Below, one piece after another: positions 46,172-55,251 of a stretch of DNA of 64,000 nucleotides (position 1 is the first letter of the stretch; the number at the start of each line of letters is the position of its first letter). The DNA comes from Agitococcus lubricus. Lineage in GTDB: Bacteria; Pseudomonadota; Gammaproteobacteria; Pseudomonadales; Moraxellaceae. The notes under the pieces are model-generated. The model worked only from the letters and a program-made list of their open reading frames with translations, did not search any database and had not been told where the DNA came from. The stretch lies in NCBI RefSeq assembly GCF_003051055.1, contig NZ_QAON01000002.1, positions 62,001-126,000 of the forward strand, read 5' to 3'. Position numbers and translations under genes: made by a program.

Positions 46172-47827
46172 TTATGTTTTATGATTCACAAAACTACGTG
46201 TTGTGCGGTGTTTTTGCTTAATCGGCCATGTCATCACAAATTTAGCCCCACCTAAACGTGGGCTTTCCTCTACTTTAATATTGCCACCAAACCAAAAAGC
46301 AATTCTTGACACAATAGATAAGCCTAGACCATATCCTCCAGACGCACGTGTACGACTGTCATCTAAGCGTGTAAACGGTTGAAAGACACGCTCTCTATCC
46401 TTTTCGGGAATGCCATCACCATCATCTTCAACAGCAATATAAGCATAGTTGTCATAAACACCTGCGCTTAATGCGATTTCTGTTTTCGCATAACGTGTCG
46501 CATTCCCCGCAAGGTTTTGTAATACCCGATGTAAATAACGATGCTCTGCTTCTGCCACTGTGCCTTCTGGTGGCAAATGCGTAGTAATCGTCGCTTTTAC
46601 ACCTAGCGCCTCTGTTTCTTTGGCTACCTGCTGCAGTAAGCCGCCTAAATCTATGGTCTCAAAATTTAAGACAGGAATACCCTGCTCTAATTTGGCATAG
46701 GTTAATATTTCATCAATCAGTTTGTTTAACTCATCTATATCATTGTCTAAATGGGTCAACTGTTTATAGCGGTCATCTGCATCATCCGTATCGGCTAACA
46801 TTTCCATACCAAAACGAATACGGGCAACGGGCGTTCTTAATTCATGAGAGACCGCGCGTGTTAACTCGCGTTGTGAGTCAATCAACCGCTGAATATGTTC
46901 TGCCATACTATTAAAAGCATAGGCCAATTGACTGACTTCATCATAGCCATGTACGGCGGCACGGGCACTTAAATCGCCGCCACCAATACGTCGTGCCGCG
47001 CCTTCTACGGCCTTGATTTTCTTTTCTAAGGGATGAATTAAGAAATAAGCGGCCGTCGTAATCACCAATAAACTCATTAAGGAAATGATGATGAGTAACT
47101 GCACAGGCATCCAATCAAAGAGGTACATCGGCCCCATGATTAACACCGTACCAATCATGCCTGTTGGGGCAATAATACGAATCGACGAGTTATGTGCAAC
47201 ACCACCCTCTTTAAGCGCCAACACCACTTCATTGCGTTTAATACGGGCGCGCTGGTCTGGCTCTAAACCACTTTTATCGAGGGGGATTAACTCAATCGGA
47301 AAAGGAAAGTAAGTCTGTAGTTCACGCAAACGCTCATGTTCACGGCCACGATAATGCTCTAAATCATCTAACAAAAAGATTGCCATTGCTTTAGCTTGTT
47401 GTTCGGAGACTTTACTCATCCGTGTTTGTACATACACATCCCGTGTAGACGAAACCTGACTAAAGATATCGGCATAGTTTTTTTGTAGATTGAGCCTAAC
47501 AACGGCACGGCCATGTTGCAGCTTTTCTAGTTCGCCATCGTCAAAACCTGCAAGTTGCGCATTGACTAAGGTGATTTTGGTATCCATCAGTGCACTGGCT
47601 TCTTCTAACCATGCTTGGCGTAAGCTGCCTTCTGGTTGACGTTCTATGCCAATGGCTATCAGCCTAAAAAACCCTGTTGCCATATTTTCGCGGTATTCTG
47701 CCGCTCGATAATCATTAACCACTTGCAAGAGTAAATACGTGCAAAAGGCGACCAAACTCATCACTAATAAGAGGCCGCCATAGAGTCGAACAAAAATACT
47801 GCTCGGAATAGGAAGACGTAGTGGCAT
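46172..47827 (-). CDS. bfmS: Sensor histidine kinase BfmS
   Basis: A 551-residue membrane kinase close in length and sequence to Acinetobacter BfmS (RstB family). One N-terminal transmembrane helix, a periplasmic sensor domain of about 200 residues, a second helix (LLIIISLMSLLVITTAAYFLI), HAMP, then HisKA with AVSHELRTPVARIRFGMEML and an ATPase domain with GGYGLGLSIV. In Acinetobacter BfmRS controls envelope stress, capsule, pili and biofilm. The start ATG shares one base with the bfmR stop (TAATG). Confidence 0.9.
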   Translation of the reverse strand: MPLRLPIPSSIFVRLYGGLLLVMSLVAFCTYLLLQVVNDYRAAEYRENMATGFFRLIAIGIERQPEGSLRQAWLEEASALMDTKITLVNAQLAGFDDGELEKLQHGRAVVRLNLQKNYADIFSQVSSTRDVYVQTRMSKVSEQQAKAMAIFLLDDLEHYRGREHERLRELQTYFPFPIELIPLDKSGLEPDQRARIKRNEVVLALKEGGVAHNSSIRIIAPTGMIGTVLIMGPMYLFDWMPVQLLIIISLMSLLVITTAAYFLIHPLEKKIKAVEGAARRIGGGDLSARAAVHGYDEVSQLAYAFNSMAEHIQRLIDSQRELTRAVSHELRTPVARIRFGMEMLADTDDADDRYKQLTHLDNDIDELNKLIDEILTYAKLEQGIPVLNFETIDLGGLLQQVAKETEALGVKATITTHLPPEGTVAEAEHRYLHRVLQNLAGNATRYAKTEIALSAGVYDNYAYIAVEDDGDGIPEKDRERVFQPFTRLDDSRTRASGGYGLGLSIVSRIAFWFGGNIKVEESPRLGGAKFVMTWPIKQKHRTTRSFVNHKT

Positions 47828-48546
47828 TAGCTACCTAAAGATTCTTTGACAAACAAATAACCTTTACTACGTACGGTTTTAATGCGTTTAGGATTATCGG
47901 GGTCATCACCAATTTTGGGACGAATACGCGAAATACGCACATCAATGGAGCGGTCTTGACCATCATATTCAATGCCGCGCAGACGCTCGAAAATATCTTC
48001 GCGCGATAAAATACGGCCTGCATTAGACGCTAATAACCATAATAAATCGTATTCAGCGCTGGTAAATTCGACAGGTTCATTTTTTAACATGACGGAACGA
48101 CCGCCATTGTCAATCACTAAGTCGTCGAACTCTAAACGTTGTGGTAAATCTTCATCAATAATTTTATCTGAACGACGCAACAGGGCACGAATACGCGCTA
48201 ATAAGACGCGTGGCTGTGCGGGTTTAGCAACGTAGTCATCTGCACCCATTTCTAAACCTAAGACCTGATCCATATCGTCAGTACGTGCCGTTAGCATCAA
48301 AATCGGATGATGATAATGTGGGCGCACCTCACGACATACCGTCAAACCATCAGCACCCGGTAACATCACATCCAATACCACTAAATCAGGCTGCTCAGCG
48401 ACAATACGGCGAATCGCACGGTTACCATCGGTTTCGATACCAACTTCCAAACCATTACGAATTAAATATTCTTGAGTCAAGGTTGCTAAACGCTCATCGT
48501 CTTCAACAATGAGAATACGGGGTAGCCGTTCTTCTTGGTGGCTCAT
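47827..48546 (-). CDS. bfmR: Response regulator BfmR
   Basis: A 239-residue OmpR-family regulator. The receiver has LPRILIVEDDERLATLTQEYLIRNGLEVGIETDGNRAIRRI and the phosphoacceptor in DLVVLDVMLPGADG; the DNA-binding domain has SREDIFERLRGIEYDGQDRSIDVRISRIR, nearly identical to Acinetobacter BfmR as I recall it. It partners with BfmS and is the first gene of the pair, diverging from nrdA with a 587-bp shared region. This assignment is the main reason to call the organism Moraxellaceae. Confidence 0.92.
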   Translation of the reverse strand: MSHQEERLPRILIVEDDERLATLTQEYLIRNGLEVGIETDGNRAIRRIVAEQPDLVVLDVMLPGADGLTVCREVRPHYHHPILMLTARTDDMDQVLGLEMGADDYVAKPAQPRVLLARIRALLRRSDKIIDEDLPQRLEFDDLVIDNGGRSVMLKNEPVEFTSAEYDLLWLLASNAGRILSREDIFERLRGIEYDGQDRSIDVRISRIRPKIGDDPDNPKRIKTVRSKGYLFVKESLGS

Positions 48547-48863
48547 AATGCTTTCCTAGTACTATTTTCAATTAAAGTTGACTACGTCATTTACTGGCCG
48601 AGGCCGAAGTTATTGTACAGACTTTCGTGTGATACACGTTCTGAGCGCTTACACCAAGCGCTAAACGACGAATATCCACTTTTATAGCACGAATATCGCG
48701 ATTGATTCTGTTCAACAAGCCTGTACCATAACGTACATTGTTCATCATAGTGAATTCTGCGTCAGTTACAAAGTGCCAAACATCACTTAGTTACGAACAC
48801 ACCACTAAAATGATGTCAAGACTAAAAAACAGATATATTTTTTTACATTCCCTCACCAAAGAC

Positions 48864-48948
48864 TTATCCACAGTATAAAATAACGCAACGCCTTGAATCG
48901 CTTATTATCTTGAGCGATTGCTGTATTTATCGACACACGTTATCCACA
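48864..48948 (+). promoter_or_regulatory. Two DnaA boxes upstream of nrdA
   Basis: TTATCCACA occurs perfectly twice, at 48864-48872 and 48940-48948, in the same orientation, the second 11 bases upstream of the nrdA -35. In E. coli the nrdAB promoter is likewise regulated by DnaA at paired boxes. Regulation here is inferred from that precedent. Only these two boxes occur and no DUE or oriC-like cluster is present, so this is not taken as an origin. Confidence 0.7.
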
Positions 48949-48959
48949 GTTTTGACCAC

Positions 48960-48988
48960 TTGCATATTTTATTAAAACGGCTTATCTT
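48960..48988 (+). promoter_or_regulatory. nrdA: Candidate nrdA promoter
   Basis: TTGCAT (48960-48965) and TATCTT (48983-48988) are 17 bases apart. The -10 sits inside the first NrdR-like box, which would let NrdR block RNA polymerase. About 145 bases separate the -10 from the nrdA ATG. Confidence 0.45.
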
Positions 48989-49024
48989 GTGGCTCAAGAA
49001 CATAAGACACACAATAGATTGTGT
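48977..49024 (+). promoter_or_regulatory. Tandem NrdR boxes upstream of nrdA
   Basis: Box 2, ACACAATAGATTGTGT (49009-49024), is a near-perfect NrdR palindrome. Box 1 (48977-48992; right half TATCTTGTG) matches the consensus at about 10 of 16 positions. The boxes start 32 bases apart, the typical helical spacing for paired NrdR sites. NrdR represses ribonucleotide reductase genes when dATP is plentiful. The nrdR gene itself is not in the window. Confidence 0.7.
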
Positions 49025-49133
49025 TTTTACTCATCCTTTCACACGATACTAATCAATTAACTTGTCCCCTACTATAGCGTTCTTTGCTGTAGTGAGAGAC
49101 TTTTTGTTGCTTAAAAAGCTGCTGGGAGCTTAT

Positions 49134-51977
49134 ATGACTATTTCTGCACAACGCTCATTTGAGTCCACCGATGTTTTAACGACGGCACCAGGCCAATTAC
49201 GGGTGATTAAACGTAATGGCACGCTGGTCAATTATGACTCAGGTAAAATTGCGATCGCCATCAGCAAAGCCTTTTTAGCCGTTGAAGGCGGCTCTGCTGC
49301 CGACTCAAGCCGTGTGCATCAGCAAGTGGCCTTATTAACAGATGCCGTTTCTAATACCTTTAAGCGTCGTATGCCCAGTGGCGGTACGGTTCATATTGAA
49401 GAAATTCAAGACCAAGTTGAATTAGCCTTAATGCGTGCAGGCGAGCAAAAAGTAGCGCGTTCTTATGTGATTTATCGTGATGAGCGTGCACGCTTGCGTG
49501 ATGCAGGCATCACCAAAAGCCATCCCACATTAACAGTCACTTTGGGTGATGGCACACGTCAGCCGTTGGATTTAGGCCGTTTAGAAGCCTTAGTGACCAG
49601 CGCTTGTGAAGGCTTAACAGGGGTTAATGCTCAAGCGATTGTCGATGAAACCTTAAAGAATTTATATGACGGGGTACAAGAAAGTGATTTATGTACCACG
49701 ATGGTGATGTGTGCGCGGGTACATATTGAACAAGAGCCAAATTACACCTATGTCACTGCCCGCTTATTGTTAGACCAGCTACGCAGCGAGGCCTTGAGCT
49801 TTTTGGGTTTGGCAGACAAAGCCACTCAAACCGACATGATGGAATTTTATCCTCAAGCCTTGCCTGCTTATTTGAAGCGTGGTGTGGAATTAGAGTTATT
49901 ACATCCCGATTTGTTAAAGTATGACTTAGCACGTATTGCCGATGCCATTGAACCAATGCGTGATTTTCAGTTTACCTATTTAGGCTTACAAACCCTTTAC
50001 GACCGTTATTTTATTCATAGCAACGAAGTGCGTTTTGAGTTGCCACAATTGTTTTTTATGCGTGTGGCGATGGGTTTGGCGATGAACGAAGCCGATAAAG
50101 AAGCACGGGCGATTGAATTTTATCAATTGCTCTCTAGCTTTGATTATATGGCCTCTACGCCTACTCTGTTTAATGCAGGCACATTACGTCCGCAATTATC
50201 AAGCTGTTATTTAACCACTGTCCCTGATGACTTATATGGCATTTATGATGCGATTCGTGACAATGCCATGTTATCGAAATGGGCTGGTGGTTTAGGCAAT
50301 GACTGGACACCTGTACGTGCTTTAGGGGCATACATCAAAGGCACAAACGGTAAGTCTCAAGGGGTTGTGCCGTTCTTAAAAGTCGCTAACGATACGGCTG
50401 TGGCAGTGAATCAGGGAGGAAAAAGAAAGGGGGCTGTCTGTGCTTATCTCGAAACATGGCACTTAGACATTGAAGAATTTTTAGAGTTACGTAAAAACAC
50501 CGGTGATGACCGCCGCCGTACCCATGACATGAATACCGCTAACTGGGTACCTGACTTGTTTATGCAACGTGTATTTGATGATGGTGATTGGACATTGTTC
50601 TCGCCTTCAGATGTACCCGATTTACACGATTTGTATGGCACTGCCTTTGCCGAGCGTTATCAACACTACGAACAGTTGGCTGCACAAGGTCAAATGAAGC
50701 TACACAAAAAAATCAAGGCTCAAGACTTGTGGCGCAAAATGTTATCCATGTTGTTTGAAACAGGTCATCCGTGGATTACCTTCAAGGATGTGTGTAACTT
50801 ACGCTCACCTCAACAACACGTCGGCGTGGTTCATTCATCTAACTTGTGTACCGAGATTACGCTCAACACCAGTCAAGACGAAATTGCCGTGTGTAACTTA
50901 GGTTCTATCAACCTTGTTAACCATGTTACCGCCAATGGTTTAGATGTGGCCAAACTAGAACGTACCGTTAAAACCGCCGTGCGTATGCTCGATAACGTCA
51001 TCGACATTAACTACTATGCCGTGCCACAAGCAAAAAACTCTAACTTCCGTCATCGTCCTGTCGGCTTGGGGATTATGGGCTTCCAAGATGCTTTGTATAT
51101 CTTAAATACGCCCTACTCTTCTGATGCTGCGGTTGAGTTTGCTGATAAGTCGATGGAAGTGATTAGTTATTTTGCCATTGCCGCTTCTTCGGAATTAGCT
51201 AAAGAGCGTGGTAGCTACAGCACCTTTGATGGCTCTTTATGGAGTCAAGGCATATTACCTATCGATTCTTTACAAAAAGTGATTGATAACCGTGGCGAAC
51301 GTTATATTCAAGTGGATACCAGTCAAACTTTAGATTGGGCAAGTTTACGCGCCAAAGTACAAACGCAAGGTATGCGTAACTCCAACGTCATGGCGATTGC
51401 CCCCACCGCCACCATTTCTAATATTTGTGGTGTGGCACAATCTATTGAGCCAACTTATCAAAACTTGTACGTTAAATCGAACTTATCGGGCGAATTTACC
51501 GTCGTTAACCCTTACTTGGTTAATGCCTTAAAAGAGCGTGGTTTGTGGGATGCGGTCATGGTTAATGACTTAAAATACTATGATGGTTCGGTACAAAATA
51601 TTGAACGTATTCCAGAAGACTTAAAAGCCTTGTTTGCTACGGCCTTTGAAGTTGAACCGCGTTGGATGGTGGAATCGGCGAGCCGTCGTCAAAAATGGAT
51701 TGACCAAGCACAATCCTTAAACTTGTACATTAGCCACGCATCGGGCAAAAAGTTGGATGTGACTTATCGTATGGCTTGGTATCGTGGCTTAAAAACCACC
51801 TATTACCTCCGTGCGATTGGGGCAACGGCTGCTGAAAAATCGACCATTAGTGATGGCGCATTAAATGCGGTTAAAGCACAAGTACAAGTCGTACATGAAG
51901 AGTCTGCTTTTGTAGAAGCTGCACCCGTACCATTAGCTTGTAGTATTGATAATCCTGATTGTGAGGCTTGTCAGTAA
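49134..51977 (+). CDS. nrdA: Ribonucleoside-diphosphate reductase alpha subunit (class Ia)
   Basis: A 947-residue catalytic subunit that reduces NDPs to dNDPs. The N-terminal ATP-cone starts LRVIKRNGTLVNYDSGKIAIAI (residues 22-110) and binds ATP/dATP. A second cone-like region (110-200) is weaker, as in Pseudomonas NrdA. Active-site segments LSSCYLTTVPDDL, SNLCTEITLNTS and a C-terminal Cys pair (CSIDNPDCEACQ) are visible. GGGAG six bases before ATG 49134 decides this start; the longer frame adds 24 residues. The DnaA/NrdR region lies upstream. Confidence 0.96.
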   Translation: MTISAQRSFESTDVLTTAPGQLRVIKRNGTLVNYDSGKIAIAISKAFLAVEGGSAADSSRVHQQVALLTDAVSNTFKRRMPSGGTVHIEEIQDQVELALMRAGEQKVARSYVIYRDERARLRDAGITKSHPTLTVTLGDGTRQPLDLGRLEALVTSACEGLTGVNAQAIVDETLKNLYDGVQESDLCTTMVMCARVHIEQEPNYTYVTARLLLDQLRSEALSFLGLADKATQTDMMEFYPQALPAYLKRGVELELLHPDLLKYDLARIADAIEPMRDFQFTYLGLQTLYDRYFIHSNEVRFELPQLFFMRVAMGLAMNEADKEARAIEFYQLLSSFDYMASTPTLFNAGTLRPQLSSCYLTTVPDDLYGIYDAIRDNAMLSKWAGGLGNDWTPVRALGAYIKGTNGKSQGVVPFLKVANDTAVAVNQGGKRKGAVCAYLETWHLDIEEFLELRKNTGDDRRRTHDMNTANWVPDLFMQRVFDDGDWTLFSPSDVPDLHDLYGTAFAERYQHYEQLAAQGQMKLHKKIKAQDLWRKMLSMLFETGHPWITFKDVCNLRSPQQHVGVVHSSNLCTEITLNTSQDEIAVCNLGSINLVNHVTANGLDVAKLERTVKTAVRMLDNVIDINYYAVPQAKNSNFRHRPVGLGIMGFQDALYILNTPYSSDAAVEFADKSMEVISYFAIAASSELAKERGSYSTFDGSLWSQGILPIDSLQKVIDNRGERYIQVDTSQTLDWASLRAKVQTQGMRNSNVMAIAPTATISNICGVAQSIEPTYQNLYVKSNLSGEFTVVNPYLVNALKERGLWDAVMVNDLKYYDGSVQNIERIPEDLKALFATAFEVEPRWMVESASRRQKWIDQAQSLNLYISHASGKKLDVTYRMAWYRGLKTTYYLRAIGATAAEKSTISDGALNAVKAQVQVVHEESAFVEAAPVPLACSIDNPDCEACQ

Positions 51978-51989
51978 GCCTATTAAGCT

Positions 51990-52049
51990 CTGTGGTTAAT
52001 GGTTGCCCACAGAAATAAAAATTTCAGGCTTATGAATTGTCATAAGCCT
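51990..52049 (+). other. Two hairpins between nrdA and nrdB
   Basis: CTGTGG (51990-51995) pairs with CCACAG (52007-52012), and AGGCTTATGA (52026-52035) with TCATAAGCCT (52040-52049, ten perfect pairs, loop ATTG). Neither has a T tract. They may set the ratio of the two subunits by stabilising or partly terminating the nrdA message. Confidence 0.5.
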
Positions 52050-52080
52050 ACAAGATTGTAAATTTGTAGCGAGAACCACC

Positions 52081-53316
52081 ATGTTAAACTGGGATGATTT
52101 TTATGCAGAAGAAAAGCCTAAAGCTAAAGCACCTGCAACGCCAGCAACTCCTGCACAAACAGTTTCGCAGAAGCCAACTACTCCGTCGCCAGCAATGGCA
52201 CCAACTCAGCCCATCACAACCACAACTGCCCTTGACCGAGCAAACGCAGCTCTTGCCAATTTAGATGTGGCTGTCGGTTTAGAAGACTTAGAAATGGGCG
52301 CAGCGCGTATTCAAGTTGACGATAAGCGCATGATTAACTGTAAAGCCGACCTTAACCAACTCGTGCCGTTTAAGTACGACTGGGCATGGCAAAAATATTT
52401 AGATGGTTGCGCTAACCACTGGATGCCACAAGAAATTAACATGACCAAAGACATTGCTCTTTGGAAAAGCCCCGAAGGTCTAACCGATGACGAGCGTTTA
52501 ATTGTCATGCGTTCTTTGGGTTATTTTTCGACGGCTGATAGCTTAGTGGCAAATAACTTGGTTTTAGCGGTTTACCGTTTAATTACCAACCCAGAATGCC
52601 GCCAATATTTATTGCGCCAAGCCTTTGAAGAAGCGATTCACACCCATGCTTACCAATACTGTATTCAGTCATTGGGTATGGACGAAGGCGAAGTGTTTAA
52701 TATGTATCGTGAAGTGCCATCTGTGGCCAAAAAAGCCGCTTGGAGTATTAGTCATACGCATGCTTTATCTAATCCGACTTTTACCACAGGCACAGTCGAA
52801 GCTGACCAAGAATTATTACGCAATTTAATTGGTTTTTATGGCGTGACCGAAGGTATTTTCTTCTATTGTGGTTTTACCCAAATTTTAAGTATGGGTCGTC
52901 GCAACAAAATGACAGGCGTTGCCGAGCAATTCCAATACATTTTGCGTGATGAGTCAATGCACCTTAATTTTGGTATTGATGTTATCAACCAAATCAAAAT
53001 CGAAAACCCACATTTGTGGTCGGCCGCTTTCCAACAAGAAGTCATTCAAATGATTTTGGAGGGCACACAATTAGAAATTGAATATGCGCGTGACACCATG
53101 CCGCGTGGCGTATTGGGCATGAATGCAGCCATGATGGAAGAATATTTACAGTTTATTGCCAACCGCCGTTTAACTCAATTAGGTTTACCTGAGCAGTTTG
53201 CTGGCGTTAAAAATCCATTCCCGTGGATGAGTGAGATTATGGATTTACGCAAAGAGAAAAATTTCTTTGAAACGCGAGTGACTGAGTATCAGGTTGGTGG
53301 TGCGTTGACTTGGTAA
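52081..53316 (+). CDS. nrdB: Ribonucleoside-diphosphate reductase beta subunit (class Ia)
   Basis: A 411-residue di-iron subunit. Iron ligands are visible in EEAIHTHAY and [13 protein letters not shown], and the Tyr in [11 protein letters not shown] sits at the radical position that is Phe in Chlamydia-type class Ic enzymes, so a tyrosyl radical is expected. The first 70 residues are a Pro/Thr/Ala-rich linker ([19 protein letters not shown]) not found in E. coli NrdB but similar to Pseudomonas-type NrdB. It ends at a strong terminator and is co-transcribed with nrdA. Confidence 0.95.
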   Translation: MLNWDDFYAEEKPKAKAPATPATPAQTVSQKPTTPSPAMAPTQPITTTTALDRANAALANLDVAVGLEDLEMGAARIQVDDKRMINCKADLNQLVPFKYDWAWQKYLDGCANHWMPQEINMTKDIALWKSPEGLTDDERLIVMRSLGYFSTADSLVANNLVLAVYRLITNPECRQYLLRQAFEEAIHTHAYQYCIQSLGMDEGEVFNMYREVPSVAKKAAWSISHTHALSNPTFTTGTVEADQELLRNLIGFYGVTEGIFFYCGFTQILSMGRRNKMTGVAEQFQYILRDESMHLNFGIDVINQIKIENPHLWSAAFQQEVIQMILEGTQLEIEYARDTMPRGVLGMNAAMMEEYLQFIANRRLTQLGLPEQFAGVKNPFPWMSEIMDLRKEKNFFETRVTEYQVGGALTW

Positions 53317-53338
53317 GTCAACCTCAAACATGCAGCCA

Positions 53339-53367
53339 AAAGAGCGGTTTAATACCGCTCTTTTTAT
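53339..53367 (+). terminator. nrdB intrinsic terminator
   Basis: AAAGAGCGGT and ACCGCTCTTT form a ten-pair stem with a TTAAT loop, followed by TTTATTT, 22 bases after the nrdB stop. The gap 53368-53559 shows no gene. Confidence 0.9.
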
Positions 53368-53559
53368 TTCCTCCATCTCCTGCATCTGTCTCCCTCTAAG
53401 CCACAACACGATAAAAAGAACATACCAAGCACTTGCTTGTTGACTATTTATCCACTATATTGGTACGAAAGTACCAAATCAAATGATGCTTTATTGCTAT
53501 ATACGACTTCTTGATAGCCAAAAGCCATATAAAAATTATGGTTATTCACTGAGGATGAT

Positions 53560-54633
53560 ATGATGTCTATTCCTACGCGTGCCGACATTCTGGCTTTTGA
53601 AAAAATAGGTGACCCGTTGGCCGATAAGGTCGTCGATTATTTATATCAACATAAATTACGTGCAAGCAATATTTGGCAACTGGTACAGCAACAGGCGGCT
53701 ATTGGTAATCCAGAATGTCAGGCTTTATATCATGAGGTCTGTGATGTGCCTGATTGGGTCAATTGGGCAGCCATAGAACAAGGCGCACAAGTATTTTTAC
53801 GGGCAGCGCCTGTAGCACTCGTCGCTTTTGCCTTAGGCGCATTACCCTTAACCTATGCTGTCCCCAATATTGCTCGCGTATTAGCTTCGACCAAACGCTT
53901 AGAACAAGATGCGATTCGTCGACTATATGAAACAGGGTCTATGGTGGGTGATGTATTGGCCAAAGATGGCCTCAGGGTCAATCAGGTTGGCTTTAATTCG
54001 GTGCTGCGTGTACGCTTACTACATACCTTTGTACGTCGTCATGTTGCCATCAAAGATGCCGAACAAGGATTACAACTTCCCTTAGCCATCAATCAAGCCG
54101 AGATGGCATGGGTGGCCTGTGGCTTTAGCCACGTGGTGCTGGTGGGTTTAGAACGGCTTGGCGTATATATCAGCGACGATGACCGTCGTGCCTATCATCA
54201 CCTATGGCGTTATTCCAATCATCTCATGGGTGTGCCCAACGCCCTACTCAGTGACAGTCCAGAACACGATGCCCGTTTATATGCGCAATTAAAGACAGTC
54301 TTATGTGCGCCCGATGATTGTGGCCGTTTATTGACCGACACTTTAGCCAATTCGTTTGCCAGCCAGCCGCCTTTCTTTTTACCAAGGCGCGAATTAGGGG
54401 TATTGGGTAGTATCGTCATTCCAGACCAAGATTTGGTAGAAGGCTTAGGTTTCAAATTATACCCAGAGCGACATCTGTTACCTGTCGTTAAAACGATGGT
54501 TTATGCAGCCAGCCGCAGTACCCGTTTGGCCAAAACCACCAGTGCAGAATTAGGACGGCAATATATCCGATATGTGCTCCAATCTGGGCTCAAAGGTCGA
54601 ATGGCAGATTTTCAAATGCAAGGCGCACATTAG
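53560..54633 (+). CDS. MpaB/Lcp-like oxygenase domain protein (DUF2236)
   Basis: A 357-residue protein of the DUF2236 family that contains latex-clearing protein and fungal MpaB-type oxygenases. RRLYETGSMVGDVL and RLLHTFVRRHVAI give the conserved Arg and His positions, suggesting heme binding, and LAINQAEMAWVACGFSHVVL follows. Family members cleave polyisoprenoids or oxidise terpenes, but the substrate here is unknown. There is no signal peptide. GAGG at 53551-53554 fits ATG 53560 or 53563. It is monocistronic, between nrdB and an unrelated coiled-coil gene. Confidence 0.8.
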   Translation: MMSIPTRADILAFEKIGDPLADKVVDYLYQHKLRASNIWQLVQQQAAIGNPECQALYHEVCDVPDWVNWAAIEQGAQVFLRAAPVALVAFALGALPLTYAVPNIARVLASTKRLEQDAIRRLYETGSMVGDVLAKDGLRVNQVGFNSVLRVRLLHTFVRRHVAIKDAEQGLQLPLAINQAEMAWVACGFSHVVLVGLERLGVYISDDDRRAYHHLWRYSNHLMGVPNALLSDSPEHDARLYAQLKTVLCAPDDCGRLLTDTLANSFASQPPFFLPRRELGVLGSIVIPDQDLVEGLGFKLYPERHLLPVVKTMVYAASRSTRLAKTTSAELGRQYIRYVLQSGLKGRMADFQMQGAH

Positions 54634-54766
54634 TTTGAGGTGGCTTACAGGCACAGGAAAGCCCCTTTTTTTCACAAAATCCAGATTTTTTGTGTTTTGT
54701 CGACAGAAATAATTGACAGCGCCACGAGACTTAGCGAGCATGCCCCACGGAAAAAAATTAACCACA

Positions 54767-54808
54767 TGACTATCTAGCATTTGTTTTATAGACAAAGACA
54801 GATAGTCA
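54767..54808. repeat. Inverted repeat before coiled-coil gene
   Basis: TGACTATCT (54767-54775) and AGATAGTCA (54800-54808) form a nine-pair inverted repeat with a 24-base spacer, about 50 bases upstream of the next start codon. It could be an operator or a weak terminator of the preceding gene. Confidence 0.35.
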
Positions 54809-54858
54809 ACTTCATGTCATGTCACTGAAGTATGTTGTGTATAACCCAAGGGGATGTC

Positions 54859-55245
54859 ATGCTAAATCGTGAGCATTTAATCATTGGCGCATTAGGTTTT
54901 GTGCTGGGTGGTATTGTGGCTACTGCCAGTATTAGCACGGTATTAATGACACAATCTCAACCTGCCGTTGTTTGTCCACCCACGACGCAGCCAACACAAA
55001 CGACAGAGTCTTCAAAGCCAGAGACACAGACGCCAACAGCCACCACCGATATCAGCACGCCCACGGTTGCACCTCAGCAAGTCAAAGGACTGGCGGGCGA
55101 AGAGTTAGACCGTTTAAGCGAAGACCAACAACAACTCGCTGAACGCAAAAAGAGTCTAGATTCACAACTGCAAGACAGTAATGAAATCATTCGTCTCAAA
55201 GAACAACAAATTAAAGAATTAGAGGCGCAACTCAAACAGCCTTAA
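54859..55245 (+). CDS. Hypothetical membrane-anchored coiled-coil protein
   Basis: A 128-residue protein that I do not recognise. One N-terminal membrane helix (LIIGALGFVLGGIVATASIS), then a Thr/Pro/Gln-rich low-complexity linker (residues 35-75) and a C-terminal coiled coil rich in Glu, Gln and Leu (EELDRLSEDQQQLAERKKSL and following). It looks like a periplasm-facing spacer or scaffold protein. AAGGGG at 54848-54852 supports ATG 54859; the longer frame adds nine residues. A MITE copy lies six bases past its stop. Confidence 0.72.
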   Translation: MLNREHLIIGALGFVLGGIVATASISTVLMTQSQPAVVCPPTTQPTQTTESSKPETQTPTATTDISTPTVAPQQVKGLAGEELDRLSEDQQQLAERKKSLDSQLQDSNEIIRLKEQQIKELEAQLKQP

Positions 55246-55251
55246 ACCCTA

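Noticed and set aside
48864-48948. A replication origin, because of two perfect DnaA boxes
   Set aside because: Only two boxes occur, no AT-rich unwinding region or dnaA/dnaN genes adjoin, and paired DnaA boxes are a known feature of nrd promoters.
54550-54795. A minus-strand ORF of 81 codons over the MpaB-like gene end
   Set aside because: It overlaps a well-supported gene, has no ribosome site and its composition looks like out-of-frame translation.
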